From an uncultured Nitrosomonadaceae bacterium (GTDB lineage Bacteria > Pseudomonadota > Gammaproteobacteria > Burkholderiales > Nitrosomonadaceae): a DNA stretch of 44,314 bases. Both the position numbers and the translations under genes were made by a program. Below are positions 10,698 through 23,095 of this stretch, piece by piece (position 1 is the stretch's first letter; each line of letters begins with the position of its first letter). The stretch covers positions 1 to 44,314 of the forward strand of contig CAJQRL010000057.1 of NCBI GenBank assembly GCA_905612245.1. Direction: 5' to 3'. Under the pieces are notes generated by a model that did no database searches, was not told the origin of the DNA, and saw nothing but the letters and a program-made list of their open reading frames with translations.

Positions 10698-10773
10698 GGG
10701 GGTGTAGCTCAATTGGTAGAGCACCTGCTTTGCAAGCAGGGGGTCGTCGGTTCGATTCCGATCACCTCCACCA
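10698..10773 (+). tRNA. tRNA-Ala(TGC)
   Basis: This 76-nt cloverleaf has acceptor GGGGGTG/CACCTCC (one G-U pair), anticodon stem CCTGC/GCAGG with loop TTTGCAA (anticodon TGC), T-arm GGTTCGATTCC, and encoded ACCA. It lies 7 bases after tRNA-Ile, the usual spacer pair. Confidence 0.97.
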
Positions 10774-10805
10774 ATTATTAAAACAAGCTATGAAATTTAA
10801 AGAGT

Positions 10806-10836
10806 AGAAGTAAGCGAAAGCGCTTACTTCTGGTTT
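10806..10836 (+). other. Terminator-like hairpin inside the rRNA spacer
   Basis: AGAAGTAAGCG and CGCTTACTTCT form a perfect 11-bp stem closed by an AAAG tetraloop, followed by GGTTTTT. By shape it is close to an intrinsic terminator, but it sits between tRNA-Ala and 23S where transcription must continue, so it is probably a processing element or is overridden by antitermination. Confidence 0.6.
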
Positions 10837-10925
10837 TTAACCAGCGGCTGTATTATATAGAAATAGAGGTATTTAGAATTTAATAGTCTTTTTTTTGACT
10901 GTTATTTATTAAATCTATTTCTTGG

Positions 10926-10941
10926 TGTTCTTTAAAAATTT
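10926..10941 (+). promoter_or_regulatory. boxA-like antitermination element before 23S
   Basis: TGTTCTTTAAAAATTT repeats the leader element at 8807-8822 almost exactly. A boxA copy in the spacer downstream of the tRNAs is known from E. coli rrn operons. It lies 95 bases after the terminator-like hairpin. Confidence 0.65.
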
Positions 10942-11146
10942 GGAAGAAGTAAATATTTTGTGTTCTAAGGAACCTTAAGTCTTTATGATTATGGTTATCT
11001 CTTGGAATGTAATTATATTGGGTTAGATTGTATCAATGCATTATATTTTTAGTCGGATGTAATGCAGAAACAACCTGTAACTAATTGGTTTTGGAAGACG
11101 GGATTAAAGTTGATTTAATAGACTTTATACCCATAATCTAAAAGCC

Positions 11147-11158
11147 CTTAAGGTTATA

Positions 11159-11167
<9 letters not shown>
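11147..11167 (+). other. 23S processing stem, left arm
   Basis: CTTAAGGTTATAGGATCAAG... is the exact complement of 14044-14064 over 21 bp, bracketing the mature 23S. An outer 14-bp helix (10941-10954 with 14155-14168) extends it. RNase III is the expected enzyme. Confidence 0.85.
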
Positions 11168-14043
<2,876 letters not shown>

Positions 14044-14053
<10 letters not shown>

Positions 14054-14064
14054 ATAACCTTAAG
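14044..14064 (+). other. 23S processing stem, right arm
   Basis: GCTTGATCCTATAACCTTAA... pairs perfectly over 21 bp with 11147-11167. The mature 3' end probably lies within the arm near 14053. Confidence 0.85.
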
Positions 14065-14179
14065 TTAACGTATGAAAGATTATGATTAAGTAGTTATTAA
14101 AATCATTCGATACGTTTGCAGGTTGTTTAAATAAATATGATTTAATCCATTGAAATTTACTTCTTCCAGATTACGGTTA

Positions 14180-14296
14180 CGCTTGGCGGCAATAGCGCTT
14201 TGGACCCACCCCTTCCCATCCCGAACAGGACCGTGAAACGAGGTTGCGCCGATGATAGTGTGCATTACGCATGTGAAAGTAGGTCACTGCCAGGCA
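14180..14296 (+). rRNA. 5S ribosomal RNA
   Basis: This 5S rRNA of about 117 nt has terminal helix GCTTGGC (14181-14187) with GCCAGGC (14289-14295). Conserved loops CCCATCCCGAACAGG and GAAACG...GCGCCGATGATAGTGTG are present. It is the last gene of the operon; the ends are uncertain by about 2 bases. Confidence 0.95.
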
Positions 14297-14311
14297 TTTT
14301 TAAATAAGAAC

Positions 14312-14343
14312 GCCCCGACTCATAAAGAGCTCGGGGCTTTTTT
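14312..14343 (+). terminator. Intrinsic terminator of the rRNA operon
   Basis: GCCCCGA (14312-14318) pairs with TCGGGGC (14331-14337); an inner CTC/GAG extends the stem. A run of six T follows at once. It lies 16 bases after 5S. Confidence 0.93.
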
Positions 14344-14490
14344 ATGTTCTAAACCTATAGAGTTCATATTAGGCTATATATATTATTCTTAATAATATTT
14401 CATGTTAGCATCCCATTAGATATGATGAAGAGATAGGTTCATTTTGCGCAGTAAGGTTTTATAAATCTAAAATACCAGGAAAAGTTCGCT

Positions 14491-15483
14491 ATGAAATCAT
14501 TAGTTACTGGAGCCAACGGTTTTGTTGGCTCAGCGGTTGCGCGTTGCTTACTAGAGGCCGGACATGAGGTGCGTTGTTTAGTAAGGGCTGGAAGTGACCA
14601 AAGTAATCTGAAGGGCTTGCCTGTAGAAATTTCAGAGGGGGACCTGCGCGATGTCTCTTCTTTGAAACGTGCAGTTTCTAATTGTGAAAATTTATTTCAT
14701 GTGGCTGCGGATTACCGTCTATGGGTGCCAGATCCTGAAACTATGTATGATATTAACGTTAAAGGAACACAAGAGCTGATACTTGCAGCATATGAAGCTG
14801 ACGTTAGCCGCATAATTTATACTAGTAGCGTGGCTACTTTAGGTATAAATTCAGATGCTAGTCCTGCAAATGAAAGTACCCCATCCAGCCTTAATAATAT
14901 GACCGGGCATTATAAGCGTTCAAAGTTCCTTGCTGAGCAAGTAGTGCAGCACTTAACTAACAAGCACCAGTTACCTTTAGTTATTGTCAATCCTTCTACT
15001 CCTGTAGGCCCACGTGATATAAAACCAACTCCGACAGGGCAGATAGTACTCGATACGCTTTGTGGCCGGATGCCAGCTTATATGAGTACAGGTCTTAATG
15101 TTGCACATGTTGATGATATTGCACAGGGTCATTTATTAGCGTATATGCATGGAAAGACAGGAGAACGATATATATTGGGTGGTGAGAACCTACATTTGAT
15201 TCAAATTTTGCAGGCAATAGATGAAATTATCGGTAAAAAGATAAAAAGAATGAATATTTCGATGGGGATGATGCTTCCTGTAGCTTGGATAATGGAGAAA
15301 GTTGCGATTGCTACGAATACGCAGCCACGTGCTTCAGTAGACAGTATTCGTATGGCAGAGAAGAAAATGTTTTTTTCAAGTGAAAAAGCAATCAGAGATT
15401 TGGGCTATCAATACCGACCTTCATCAGAAGCAATAAAAGATGCGGTTACCTGGTTCCAAAATAATGGATACTGTAAAGGGTAG
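14491..15483 (+). CDS. hpnA: NAD-dependent epimerase/reductase, hopanoid-associated HpnA-like
   Basis: This is a 330-residue extended short-chain dehydrogenase. The Rossmann motif GANGFVGS is at residues 7-14, the IIYTSSVATLG strand carries the catalytic Ser/Thr region, and GHYKRSKFLAEQ carries the catalytic YxxxK near residue 146. The overall sequence matches my recollection of HpnA proteins, sugar epimerase-like enzymes linked to hopanoid biosynthesis; a dihydroflavonol-reductase annotation is also common for this group. Its exact reaction is not established by sequence. CCAGGAAAA precedes the ATG by about 10 bases. It stands alone after the rRNA terminator and faces copZ convergently; no other hopanoid gene is in the window. 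Confidence 0.8.
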   Translation: MKSLVTGANGFVGSAVARCLLEAGHEVRCLVRAGSDQSNLKGLPVEISEGDLRDVSSLKRAVSNCENLFHVAADYRLWVPDPETMYDINVKGTQELILAAYEADVSRIIYTSSVATLGINSDASPANESTPSSLNNMTGHYKRSKFLAEQVVQHLTNKHQLPLVIVNPSTPVGPRDIKPTPTGQIVLDTLCGRMPAYMSTGLNVAHVDDIAQGHLLAYMHGKTGERYILGGENLHLIQILQAIDEIIGKKIKRMNISMGMMLPVAWIMEKVAIATNTQPRASVDSIRMAEKKMFFSSEKAIRDLGYQYRPSSEAIKDAVTWFQNNGYCKG

Positions 15484-15561
15484 ATTCACCCCCCCTAAAA
15501 GAAAGTAATTCTAAAGTTGATTCTATTCTTTCATTCTCATTTTATCTGATTATGCTAGGAT

Positions 15562-15621
15562 CTTAGACTTAGACTTAGACTTAGACTTAGACTTAGACTT
15601 AGACTTAGACTTAGACTTAGA
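15562..15621. repeat. Perfect 10-copy hexamer repeat (CTTAGA)10
   Basis: Sixty bases consist of exactly ten CTTAGA units with no mismatch. On the minus strand it reads TCTAAG, in frame with copZ, so the copZ stop codon is supplied by the first unit and each further unit adds another in-frame TAA. It lies in the convergent space between hpnA and copZ. Confidence 0.98.
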
Positions 15622-15835
15622 TATTGATTTCAAATCCTGCTCCCACAATAGCTTCTTTAAGTTGATTTATATCGGTCTTTTCCGGGTCATATTGAATTAT
15701 AGCCTGTTGTTTTTCCAGAGAAACATCAGAATCACTTGCTCCAGCAATTTCTGCTAATACTTTTTCTATACTACTGACACAACCCATGCAGGTCATGCCA
15801 CTTATATTCAGGATGGCCGTTTGCAATTCATACAC
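15617..15835 (-). CDS. copZ: Copper chaperone, HMA-domain CopZ-like
   Basis: This 72-residue protein is a single heavy-metal-associated domain. The metal motif is GMTCMGCV (CxxC), and the ferredoxin-like fold continues through QAIIQYDPEKTDINQLKEAIVGAGFEI. It should carry Cu(I) in the cytoplasm and pass it to the neighbouring P-type ATPase. It starts 24 bases after copA on the same strand, so the two form an export pair. The last codons run into the hexamer array, which provides the stop. Mercury or other soft-metal carriage is possible in this family; the copA partner makes copper most likely. Confidence 0.9.
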   Translation of the reverse strand: MYELQTAILNISGMTCMGCVSSIEKVLAEIAGASDSDVSLEKQQAIIQYDPEKTDINQLKEAIVGAGFEINI

Positions 15836-15859
15836 TCCATTTTTATCAAGGTTTATATA

Positions 15860-18253
15860 TCAAGAGTTAGGCCGCCACTTTTTTAACAACAAAGAGTTTG
15901 CTACTACTGAAACAGAACTCATTGCCATGGCTGTAGCGGCGATTACGGGGTTAAGTAATCCTACTGCTGCGAGTGGTATGCCCAGAACATTGTATATGAA
16001 AGCAAAAAATAGATTTTGGCGGATTTTATCTAGTGTTCTTTTAGATAAAGAAACTGCATCAACAACACTCATTAGATCGTTACGTACCAAGGTAATATCG
16101 GCAGTTTCAATTGCAATATCCGATCCGGAGCCTATAGCGAAACTTACATCGGCAGCTGCTAGTGCTGGAGCATCATTTATTCCATCGCCTACCATGGCAA
16201 TAAACTTACCGCTATTCCTTACGCGTTCTATCTCGGCGGCTTTATCTTGTGGTAATACTTCAGCGCGATAATTAGTTATTCCTACCTGCCTAGCAATAGC
16301 GGTGGCAGTAGCATAGTTATCCCCTGTGAGCATCATTACATCAATTCCCATAGATTGAAGTCTTTTTACAGCTTGAACGGAAGTACTCCTCAGCTGATCA
16401 GCAATTTTAATATATCCAATGACTTTATAGGTGTCGCTAACTTTTTTGGCAATGACGACGACAGTTTCACCTTTCGCCTGAAGAGTTGCTATATATTCAG
16501 CATCAATTACAGTGCCAGAATCAATTAAAAATTTTACTGTGCCTAGTATGTAATTAGTTTCATCGATACGAGCAGTTACTCCCCTGCCAGTAACAGAAGT
16601 AAAGTCACTGACTCTATGTAATTTAATATTCATACTTTTCGCACATTCTAATACTGCCTTAGCAAGGGGATGTTCTGATCCTTGTTCCAGCGTGGCAGAA
16701 ATCTGTATTAAATCATTCTTACTAATGTCTCCCAAAGGAATAATATCGGTCACGACAGGCTTACCTTCTGTCAGGGTTCCAGTTTTATCTAAAACAAGTG
16801 TTTGAATTTTCTCCGCCTGCTCCAGTGCAGAGGCATTTTTAAATAGCACGCCAATTTGTGCACCTCGCCCGGTTCCAACCATTATTGCTGTTGGCGTTGC
16901 TAGTCCCAGTGCGCAAGGGCAAGAAATTACCAACACAGTAACTGCGTTGATAAGCGCAAAAATAAAATCATCGAAAAGCCACCAAGTTAGTAATAGAGTC
17001 AGAATGCTGATTAGCACTACTATAGGAACAAATATACTGGAGATCTTATCGGCCATTCTCTGAATTGGTGCCTTGGAACCTTGTGCCTCTTCCACTAGTC
17101 GAATGATAGCCGCAAGTTGTGTTTGGCTACCAATACTGGTAGCCCGACATTTGAGCAACCCTTGTTGATTCATTGTTGCAGCATATACTTTTGTCCCCAA
17201 AGTTTTTGGAACGGGTAGGCTCTCGCCAGTTAGCATTGATTCATTAATACTAGATGATCCCTCAGTAACAATGCCATCTACCGGCAGACTCTCACCTGGG
17301 CGCACAATAAAAGTATCATTTATCTTAATAGCATTTGCATCAACTTCGATAATCTGACCATCACGCTCTACTCGTGCAGTTTTAGGCTGTAGCTCTATAA
17401 GTTCCTCAATAGCTGCCGAAGTTTTATTTTTGGCACGGACTTCCATTAATTTTCCTAACAGAACAAGTGTGATGATGGCTGCACTTGACTCAAAATAAAT
17501 ATGTTGATTTAGCCCTAATAAAGTAACAACTGCACTAAGAAAATATGCGACGCTTGTTCCAAGTGAAACTAAAACATCCATGTTTGCACTGCCCCCACGT
17601 AGTGCAAACCATGCGCCTTTATAGAAACGCATGCCGATCCAAAATTGTACGGGTGTAGCCAGTAGCCACTGCAGCCAGCGTGGCAGCAGCTCTGTAGTTG
17701 AGTCTGAAAAAATTGTACCCATATGTAACATTAATGGAAGGGTAAGGGCAGCAGAGATCCAGAACATTAGAAGCTCTGCCCTGTAGGTAGCTATTTGTCG
17801 GGCCTTTTCTTTTGCACGATTAGTTTCGTTGATTTCGGTCGCGTTATAGCCTTCTTTAACAATAACGGCAATCAGGTCGCTTACTGTTACAGAGCCAGGT
17901 CTGAAATTAATAAGGGATTTTTCAGTTACTAAATTAACGGTAGCAGTGACTCCTGGAAGTTTGTTCAACTTTCTCTTAATGCGTCCGCTACATTCAGAAC
18001 AGGTCATCCCACTAATTTGTAATTGTACTGATTGGGGGGAAACATGAAACCCTGCTTTCTCAATAGAATCAATTAATGTATCGGGTATAACCAGAGTGTC
18101 ATCAAATTTAATTCGTGCCTTTTCATTAGCAAGGTTAACCGTTGCATGCACACCAGGGAGCTTATTTAGAACTTTCTCTATGCGAGTTGAGCAGGCTATG
18201 CAAGTCATTCCCTCTATAGGTATTTCTATTTTCCTGAAATTAGGAGGAGCCAA
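15860..18253 (-). CDS. copA: Cu(I)-exporting P-type ATPase
   Basis: This is an inner-membrane P1B-1 ATPase of 797 residues that pumps Cu(I) out of the cytoplasm. There are two N-terminal HMA domains (GMTCIACS near residue 15 and GMTCSECS near 82), then membrane segments from about 150. TGES is near 342, the ion-binding CPC in [14 protein letters not shown] at about 445, the phosphorylated aspartate in DKTGT near 489, SEHPLAKAV in the nucleotide domain, and the hinge [21 protein letters not shown]. The start is TTG at 18253 with TAGGA six bases upstream; no ATG in frame lies before the first HMA motif. I see no CueR-type operator. lysS ends 101 bases upstream on the same strand. Confidence 0.96.
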   Translation of the reverse strand: MAPPNFRKIEIPIEGMTCIACSTRIEKVLNKLPGVHATVNLANEKARIKFDDTLVIPDTLIDSIEKAGFHVSPQSVQLQISGMTCSECSGRIKRKLNKLPGVTATVNLVTEKSLINFRPGSVTVSDLIAVIVKEGYNATEINETNRAKEKARQIATYRAELLMFWISAALTLPLMLHMGTIFSDSTTELLPRWLQWLLATPVQFWIGMRFYKGAWFALRGGSANMDVLVSLGTSVAYFLSAVVTLLGLNQHIYFESSAAIITLVLLGKLMEVRAKNKTSAAIEELIELQPKTARVERDGQIIEVDANAIKINDTFIVRPGESLPVDGIVTEGSSSINESMLTGESLPVPKTLGTKVYAATMNQQGLLKCRATSIGSQTQLAAIIRLVEEAQGSKAPIQRMADKISSIFVPIVVLISILTLLLTWWLFDDFIFALINAVTVLVISCPCALGLATPTAIMVGTGRGAQIGVLFKNASALEQAEKIQTLVLDKTGTLTEGKPVVTDIIPLGDISKNDLIQISATLEQGSEHPLAKAVLECAKSMNIKLHRVSDFTSVTGRGVTARIDETNYILGTVKFLIDSGTVIDAEYIATLQAKGETVVVIAKKVSDTYKVIGYIKIADQLRSTSVQAVKRLQSMGIDVMMLTGDNYATATAIARQVGITNYRAEVLPQDKAAEIERVRNSGKFIAMVGDGINDAPALAAADVSFAIGSGSDIAIETADITLVRNDLMSVVDAVSLSKRTLDKIRQNLFFAFIYNVLGIPLAAVGLLNPVIAATAMAMSSVSVVANSLLLKKWRPNS

Positions 18254-18354
18254 AGTGATTCCTAGTTATGTAGATACACTAAATAATAGAATTACTGGAA
18301 CAGGCATGAGTGCAATAGCTTTGGTTATAAGTTTAAATAAATTAAAGTAAGAAT

Positions 18355-19860
18355 CTAATCTTCACGACGCAAATGAGGAAATAAAATTACGTCCCGAATA
18401 CTAGGACTATCAGTAAGCAACATAATTAAACGGTCTATACCTATACCTTCTCCGGCAGTGGGGGGTAGGCCATGCTCTAATGCTCGGATATAGTCACCAT
18501 CATAGTGCATAGCTTCTTTATCACCAGATTCTTTAGCACGCACTTGCTCTTGGAAACGGGCCGCCTGATCTTCCGGATCATTTAACTCTGAAAAGCCATT
18601 AGCCATTTCACGCCCGGTTATATAAAGTTCAAAGCGGTCAGTTACCTCTGGATTCTTATCATTTCGACGGGCTAACGGAGAGACATCTGACGGATAATCA
18701 ACAATAAAGGTCGGGTCCATTAATAAGTGTTCGGTCGTTTCATCGAATAAGGAAAGCTGTAATTTGCCAATTCCATCTTCAGATTTATAGCTAATATTTA
18801 GAGCTTCTAATTTCTTAATTAGGCATGTACGGTCATTTAACTGAAGATCAGTATATTCCGGGTGAAATTTTTGAATCGCTTGGGTGATAGATAATCGCAA
18901 GAATGGGTTTGCAAGATTAATTTTATATCCTTGATAAGAAATTTCGGTAGTGCCTAGAACCTTTATTGCTAATTCTCGAATTAGCGTTTCAGTAAGATTC
19001 ATAAGATATATATGGTCCTGATAAGCTTCGTAAAATTCCAGCATGGTGAACTCAGGATTGTGGCGTGTAGAAATACCTTCATTTCTGAAACTGCGATTTA
19101 TTTCAAAGACCTTCTCCATACCGCTTACTACTAAACGCTTTAAATATAGTTCCGGTGCTATTCGTAAATAAAAATCCATATCTAAAGCATTGTGATGTGT
19201 GACAAAAGGACGAGCTGCTGCACCACCTGGAATAGGGTGCATCATTGGGGTTTCTACTTCTAAATAACCTCTTTTTTCAAAAAATACACGAATAGATTGA
19301 ATAATTTTAGACCGAGTTAAAAATACTTTACGTGTATCCTCATTAGAGATCAGATCAAGATAACGCTGACGATATTTTTGTTCCTGATCAGTCAGTCCAT
19401 GAAATTTTTCTGGTAAGGGACGTAATGACTTAGTCAGTAGGCGTAAGCTCTTTACACGCACTGTAAGTTCACCGGACTTAGTTATAAACAGTGTTCCATG
19501 GACACCTAAAATATCACCTAAATCAAAATGCTTGAATGCAGCATGTACAGACTCACCTGTAATATCATTGGTAATGTATAGTTGAATATGCCCGCTCATA
19601 TCTTGGATAGTGGCAAAGCTAGCTTTGCCCATTACACGTTTTAGAATCATGCGCCCAGCTACCTCAACAGATATTGGGTCTTTCTCCAGAGTATCATTTG
19701 AATGATCGCCATATTTTTTATGGAGATCTGATGCAAGATGATTACGGCGAAAATCATTTGGAAAAGCAATTCCTGTCTCACGCAAAGCAGCTAATTTAGC
19801 GCGACGATCCGCAATAATTTGATTTGTGTCCTGTGGTGTCTTTTGTCCTTGTTCGCTCAT
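18355..19860 (-). CDS. lysS: Lysyl-tRNA synthetase, class II
   Basis: This 501-residue enzyme charges tRNA-Lys. An OB-fold anticodon-binding domain occupies about residues 55-150 ([24 protein letters not shown]). The class II catalytic domain includes motif 2 ([23 protein letters not shown]) and motif 3 ([27 protein letters not shown]). Length and ends match the family. AAGG lies 7 bases before the ATG. In many betaproteobacteria lysS directly follows prfB; here they are on the same strand but msrB, on the other strand, sits between them. Confidence 0.97.
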   Translation of the reverse strand: MSEQGQKTPQDTNQIIADRRAKLAALRETGIAFPNDFRRNHLASDLHKKYGDHSNDTLEKDPISVEVAGRMILKRVMGKASFATIQDMSGHIQLYITNDITGESVHAAFKHFDLGDILGVHGTLFITKSGELTVRVKSLRLLTKSLRPLPEKFHGLTDQEQKYRQRYLDLISNEDTRKVFLTRSKIIQSIRVFFEKRGYLEVETPMMHPIPGGAAARPFVTHHNALDMDFYLRIAPELYLKRLVVSGMEKVFEINRSFRNEGISTRHNPEFTMLEFYEAYQDHIYLMNLTETLIRELAIKVLGTTEISYQGYKINLANPFLRLSITQAIQKFHPEYTDLQLNDRTCLIKKLEALNISYKSEDGIGKLQLSLFDETTEHLLMDPTFIVDYPSDVSPLARRNDKNPEVTDRFELYITGREMANGFSELNDPEDQAARFQEQVRAKESGDKEAMHYDGDYIRALEHGLPPTAGEGIGIDRLIMLLTDSPSIRDVILFPHLRRED

Positions 19861-20048
19861 TTTTTAACCTTAAAAAACTTATTATTTTTTTGGAATATAT
19901 GGTATCAATTATATCGCTGTGTAACATTATGCGCTATCATCTTGCGTAATCAGGCACATAGCAGGCTCTTCTTAAGCTTTAGTATTTATATGCCCTTTGC
20001 TAATTGTAAATATCGTATAGGTAAAATTAACAGTAATTTGTTCCCTCT

Positions 20049-20501
20049 ATGGAAAAATTAAATCTAACTGAGTTGAAATGTAAATTATCAGCTGAACAAT
20101 TCAAAGTTACACAGAAAAATGGTACGGAACAGCCTTTTAAAAATACATATTGGAATAATTCTGAACCTGGTCTTTATGTAGACGTGGTATCGGGCGAGTC
20201 ACTTTTTAGTTCATTGGATAAATATGATTCAGGTACCGGTTGGCCAAGTTTTACGCGGCCAGTTCAGAATAGTGGGATTATTGAGAAGCAAGATAATGAA
20301 TATGGTATGGCGCGAACTGAGGTTCGCTCAGGGCAGGCTGATTCGCATCTTGGGCACGTTTTTACTGACGGGCCAAGTCCAACAGGGAAACGTTACTGTA
20401 TCAATTCCGCATCTTTACGATTCATCCCAGTTGATAGTTTGAGTGAAGAAAGGTACAAAGATTATATAGATAATGATGGCCGAGAAAACAAAATAGAATG
20501 A
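20049..20501 (+). CDS. msrB: Peptide-methionine (R)-S-oxide reductase, zinc-free type
   Basis: This enzyme reduces methionine-R-sulfoxide in oxidised proteins. It is a 150-residue SelR/MsrB fold with the catalytic cysteine in [11 protein letters not shown] and the substrate motifs GWPSF, RTEVRS and DSHLGHVF. The two CxxC zinc pairs of many MsrBs are absent: the first position reads [13 protein letters not shown], as in the Neisseria PilB domain. The resolving cysteine found there (SGCGWPSF) is a threonine here (SGTGWPSF), so recycling must use another route. No strong ribosome binding site is seen. It is divergent from lysS and convergent with prfB. Confidence 0.94.
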   Translation: MEKLNLTELKCKLSAEQFKVTQKNGTEQPFKNTYWNNSEPGLYVDVVSGESLFSSLDKYDSGTGWPSFTRPVQNSGIIEKQDNEYGMARTEVRSGQADSHLGHVFTDGPSPTGKRYCINSASLRFIPVDSLSEERYKDYIDNDGRENKIE

Positions 20502-20527
20502 ATTGCCAGTAGTTTTTTCACTAATAA

Positions 20528-21632
20528 TTAAGCTCCCTGTTTCAAACTTGCTTTGATAAATTCGTCTAATCCCCCGTCCAGCACCCCTTGAGTATTACCA
20601 ATTTCTAAGCCCGTTCTTAAATCCTTAATACGTGATTGATCTAGTACGTAAGAACGTATCTGATGTCCCCATCCTATGTCAGTTTTAGAATCTTCCATAG
20701 CCTGCTTTTCATCACTTTGTTTGCGTAACTCTACTTCATAAAGGCGTGATTTCAGCATTGCCATTGCCTCTGCACGGTTACGGTGCTGGGATCTGTCATT
20801 CTGACAGCAGACAACAATGCCTGAAGGATTATGAGTAATACGGATAGCTGAATCGGTTTTGTTAATGTGCTGACCACCTGCGCCGGAGGCGCGATATGTA
20901 TCTACTCGTAAATCTGCAGGATTAATTTCAATTTCGATAGTATCATCCACCTCTGGGTAAATAAATACGCTTGCAAACGAGGTATGGCGACGACTACCAG
21001 AGTCAAAGGGAGATTTCCGTACTAAGCGGTGGACGCCACTTTCGGTACGTAGGTAGCCAAATGCATAGTCACCAGATATTTTTAGAGAGGCACTTTTGAT
21101 TCCTGCCACCTCACCAGAGGATTCCTCAAGTACTTCAACCTTGTAATCACGTCGCTCACAATATCGTAGGTACATGCGCTCAAGCATTGCTGCCCAATCC
21201 TGCGCTTCTGTCCCACCTGAACCAGATTGAATTTCTAAGAAGCAGTTATTTGGATCCATTGGATTGGAGAACATGTTGCAAAACTCCATATTTGCAACAT
21301 TTTTTTCTAACTTTGCTGCATCGGCACGGATGCTTTCTAGCATTGCAATATCGTTTTCTTCTTTCGCCATTTGGAATAAATCGATAGAGTCTTGTAGTTG
21401 CAGCTTAATTGTTTCTAGAGTTAAAACAATTTTTTCTAAGATTTTCTTTTCACGTCCTAATTCCTGGGCACGTTTGCTATCTTTCCAAATTTCCGGGTCC
21501 TCTTCTAGAAAGGAAATTTCATTACGGCGTTCTTTCTTTGCATCAAAGTCAAAGATACCTCCGAAGCTCTGTTGACCGAATATTGAGATCAGAAAGATGA
21601 TTGGCAATGGCGTTTATTTGTTCCGCTTCCAT
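20528..21632 (-). CDS. prfB: Peptide chain release factor 2 (programmed +1 frameshift)
   Basis: RF2 recognises UGA and UAA stop codons and releases the peptide. The track shows only the second frame with an artificial N-terminus. The real start is ATG at 21632: 27 codons ([17 protein letters not shown]...) end at CTT TGA, and a +1 shift continues as DFDAKKERR. The total is about 367 residues, the normal RF2 length. The tripeptide SPF in [11 protein letters not shown] marks RF2 specificity, and [15 protein letters not shown] carries the catalytic GGQ. Autoregulation by the in-frame UGA is implied: low RF2 favours the shift. It is not a pseudogene. Confidence 0.97.
21548..21563 (-). promoter_or_regulatory. 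prfB programmed +1 frameshift site
   Basis: The minus strand reads CGG AGG TAT CTT TGA C. The internal Shine-Dalgarno-like CGGAGG is three bases before the slippery CTT, followed by UGA and C, the same layout as the E. coli prfB site (AGGGGGTATCTTTGAC). Confidence 0.97.
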
Positions 21633-21783
21633 ATATGTTTTATCCAATAATCCTGAAAATTGGCATTATACAGTAAGCCGAATAGGGAACTTATTGTCCT
21701 GTTTTTTTATATTTTAAGGCATAAAAAGAAGCCACTTGATCTCATGCTAGGAAAAAAATTCATTTTTTCGTTACAATTGCATT

Positions 21784-22506
21784 ATGTCAAAATTCTTTGC
21801 AGTAATTCCGGCAGCAGGTTCCGGTTCTCGTATGGGAAATAGCCTGCCTAAACAATATTTAGCACTTGCAGGTAGGCCTATGATTTACCATGCTGTGCAC
21901 ACCTTGTGCATCTCTCCTGAGATTACTAGTGTATTCGTTATCCTTAGTCCTGAAGATAGAGAATGGTTAAAGCATGACTGGTCAGAGTTTTCCAGTAAAT
22001 TAGTTGTGTTTAATTGTGGCGGAGAAACTCGTGCCATGAGTATCCTCAATGGGCTTAAAGCTGCATCGGAAGAATCATTTATAGATAATGATGACTGGGT
22101 TATGGTTCATGATGCAGCACGGCCTTGTTTAAGTGAAGAACTACTTAGAAAATTGTTGGATGAACTTTCTGACGATGCAGTTGGTGGATTATTGGCTGTT
22201 CCTCTTTCAGATACTCTGAAACGAGGTGGTACTAATAATCGGGTTCAGAAAACTGAACCTAGGAAAGATTTATGGCAAGCTCAGACGCCACAGATGTTTC
22301 GTTACAAGCTGCTACTGGATGCCTTATGTAAGCCTGACAGCCTAACTATGACCGATGATGCTGGTGCAGTTGAGGCTTTGGGTTTGTGTCCTAAGCTAGT
22401 TCTTGGAGATGTGAGTAATATAAAAATAACTTATCCGAAGGACCTGGTCTTAGCAGAATTGATACTACGAGCACAGAAAGGAGAGAATTATGACAAATCA
22501 AATTAG
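21784..22506 (+). CDS. ispD: 2-C-methyl-D-erythritol 4-phosphate cytidylyltransferase
   Basis: This is the third step of the MEP isoprenoid pathway: MEP plus CTP gives CDP-methylerythritol. It is a 240-residue nucleotidyltransferase with the glycine-rich CTP loop [18 protein letters not shown] at the N-terminus, [14 protein letters not shown] near residue 110, and [10 protein letters not shown] near residue 197. The start ATG at 21784 gives [12 protein letters not shown], normal for IspD; no clear Shine-Dalgarno sequence is present. The 3' end overlaps ispF by 17 bases, so the two successive or near-successive pathway enzymes are coexpressed. Confidence 0.97.
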   Translation: MSKFFAVIPAAGSGSRMGNSLPKQYLALAGRPMIYHAVHTLCISPEITSVFVILSPEDREWLKHDWSEFSSKLVVFNCGGETRAMSILNGLKAASEESFIDNDDWVMVHDAARPCLSEELLRKLLDELSDDAVGGLLAVPLSDTLKRGGTNNRVQKTEPRKDLWQAQTPQMFRYKLLLDALCKPDSLTMTDDAGAVEALGLCPKLVLGDVSNIKITYPKDLVLAELILRAQKGENYDKSN

Positions 22507-22990
22507 AATTGGACAAGGTTCTGATGTACATCAGTTAGTCGAAGGAAGAGATCTAGTTATCGGTGGGGTAGTTATCCCTTTTGATAAGGGTTTGTTAGGC
22601 CACTCGGATGCGGATGTGTTATTACACGCAATTTGCGACGCATTGTTGGGCGCGGCTGCATTAGGGGATATTGGGAGACATTTTTCAGATACTAACCCAC
22701 AATATAAAAATATTGATAGTCGAGTTTTATTGCAAGAAGTCTGTCATTTATTAGAAGAGAGGGATTATATTGTAATTAATATTGATGCAACTATCATTGC
22801 GCAGGCACCAAAAATGGCGCCACATATTCCTGCCATGATTTCTAATATTTCCCAAGATATTGGAATACAGGAAAAAGATATTAATATTAAAGCAAAGACC
22901 GCTGAGCATCTTGGTCCGATAGGTAGAGGGGAGGGTATTGAGGCGGAGGCAATATGTTTAATTGCCAAGATAGATAATGTGCGCTGCTGA
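22490..22990 (+). CDS. ispF: 2-C-methyl-D-erythritol 2,4-cyclodiphosphate synthase
   Basis: This enzyme converts CDP-methylerythritol 2-phosphate to the cyclic diphosphate in the MEP pathway. It is a 166-residue protein, usual for the trimeric IspF. Zinc ligands are in [10 protein letters not shown] (Asp and His) and in [38 protein letters not shown] and the C-terminal [17 protein letters not shown] complete the family pattern. AAAGGAGAG gives a strong ribosome binding site inside the end of ispD. It is intact. Confidence 0.97.
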   Translation: MTNQIRIGQGSDVHQLVEGRDLVIGGVVIPFDKGLLGHSDADVLLHAICDALLGAAALGDIGRHFSDTNPQYKNIDSRVLLQEVCHLLEERDYIVINIDATIIAQAPKMAPHIPAMISNISQDIGIQEKDINIKAKTAEHLGPIGRGEGIEAEAICLIAKIDNVRC

Positions 22991-23067
22991 AGAAAGTATT
23001 AACATCCATAAGGTGTGAATTTTTTTGCAGTATGGCGCTAAGGGGTGGAAAGAAGATAGTTATTAGT

Positions 23068-23095
23068 TATTAGATATTAGATATTAGATAAACTT
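23068..23095 (+). repeat. Four heptamer repeats before tsaB
   Basis: TTATTAG TTATTAG ATATTAG ATATTAG run together (spanning about 23069-23092), ending some 10 bases before the tsaB TTG codon. They occupy the place where a ribosome binding site would be expected. The edges are approximate. Confidence 0.7.

Larger units (their letters stand above)
10774..11158 (+). other. 16S-23S spacer, second half (no gene)
   Basis: This 385-base stretch has no coding potential that I can support. It holds an 11-bp hairpin followed by a T-rich run (10806-10836), a boxA-like element (10926-10941), the outer left arm of the 23S helix (10941-10954), and the inner left arm of the 23S processing stem (11147-11167). 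Confidence 0.8.

Noticed and set aside
15562-15621. CRISPR-like array
   Set aside because: The units are 6 bases and contiguous with no spacers, so it is a simple tandem repeat.
15786-16271. 161-aa plus-strand ORF antisense to copZ/copA
   Set aside because: It is the complement of strongly conserved ATPase and HMA coding sequence and has no family resemblance.
21549-21551. prfB disrupted by an in-frame stop (pseudogene)
   Set aside because: The UGA is part of the known programmed frameshift signal with a correct Shine-Dalgarno-like element and CTT slip codon.
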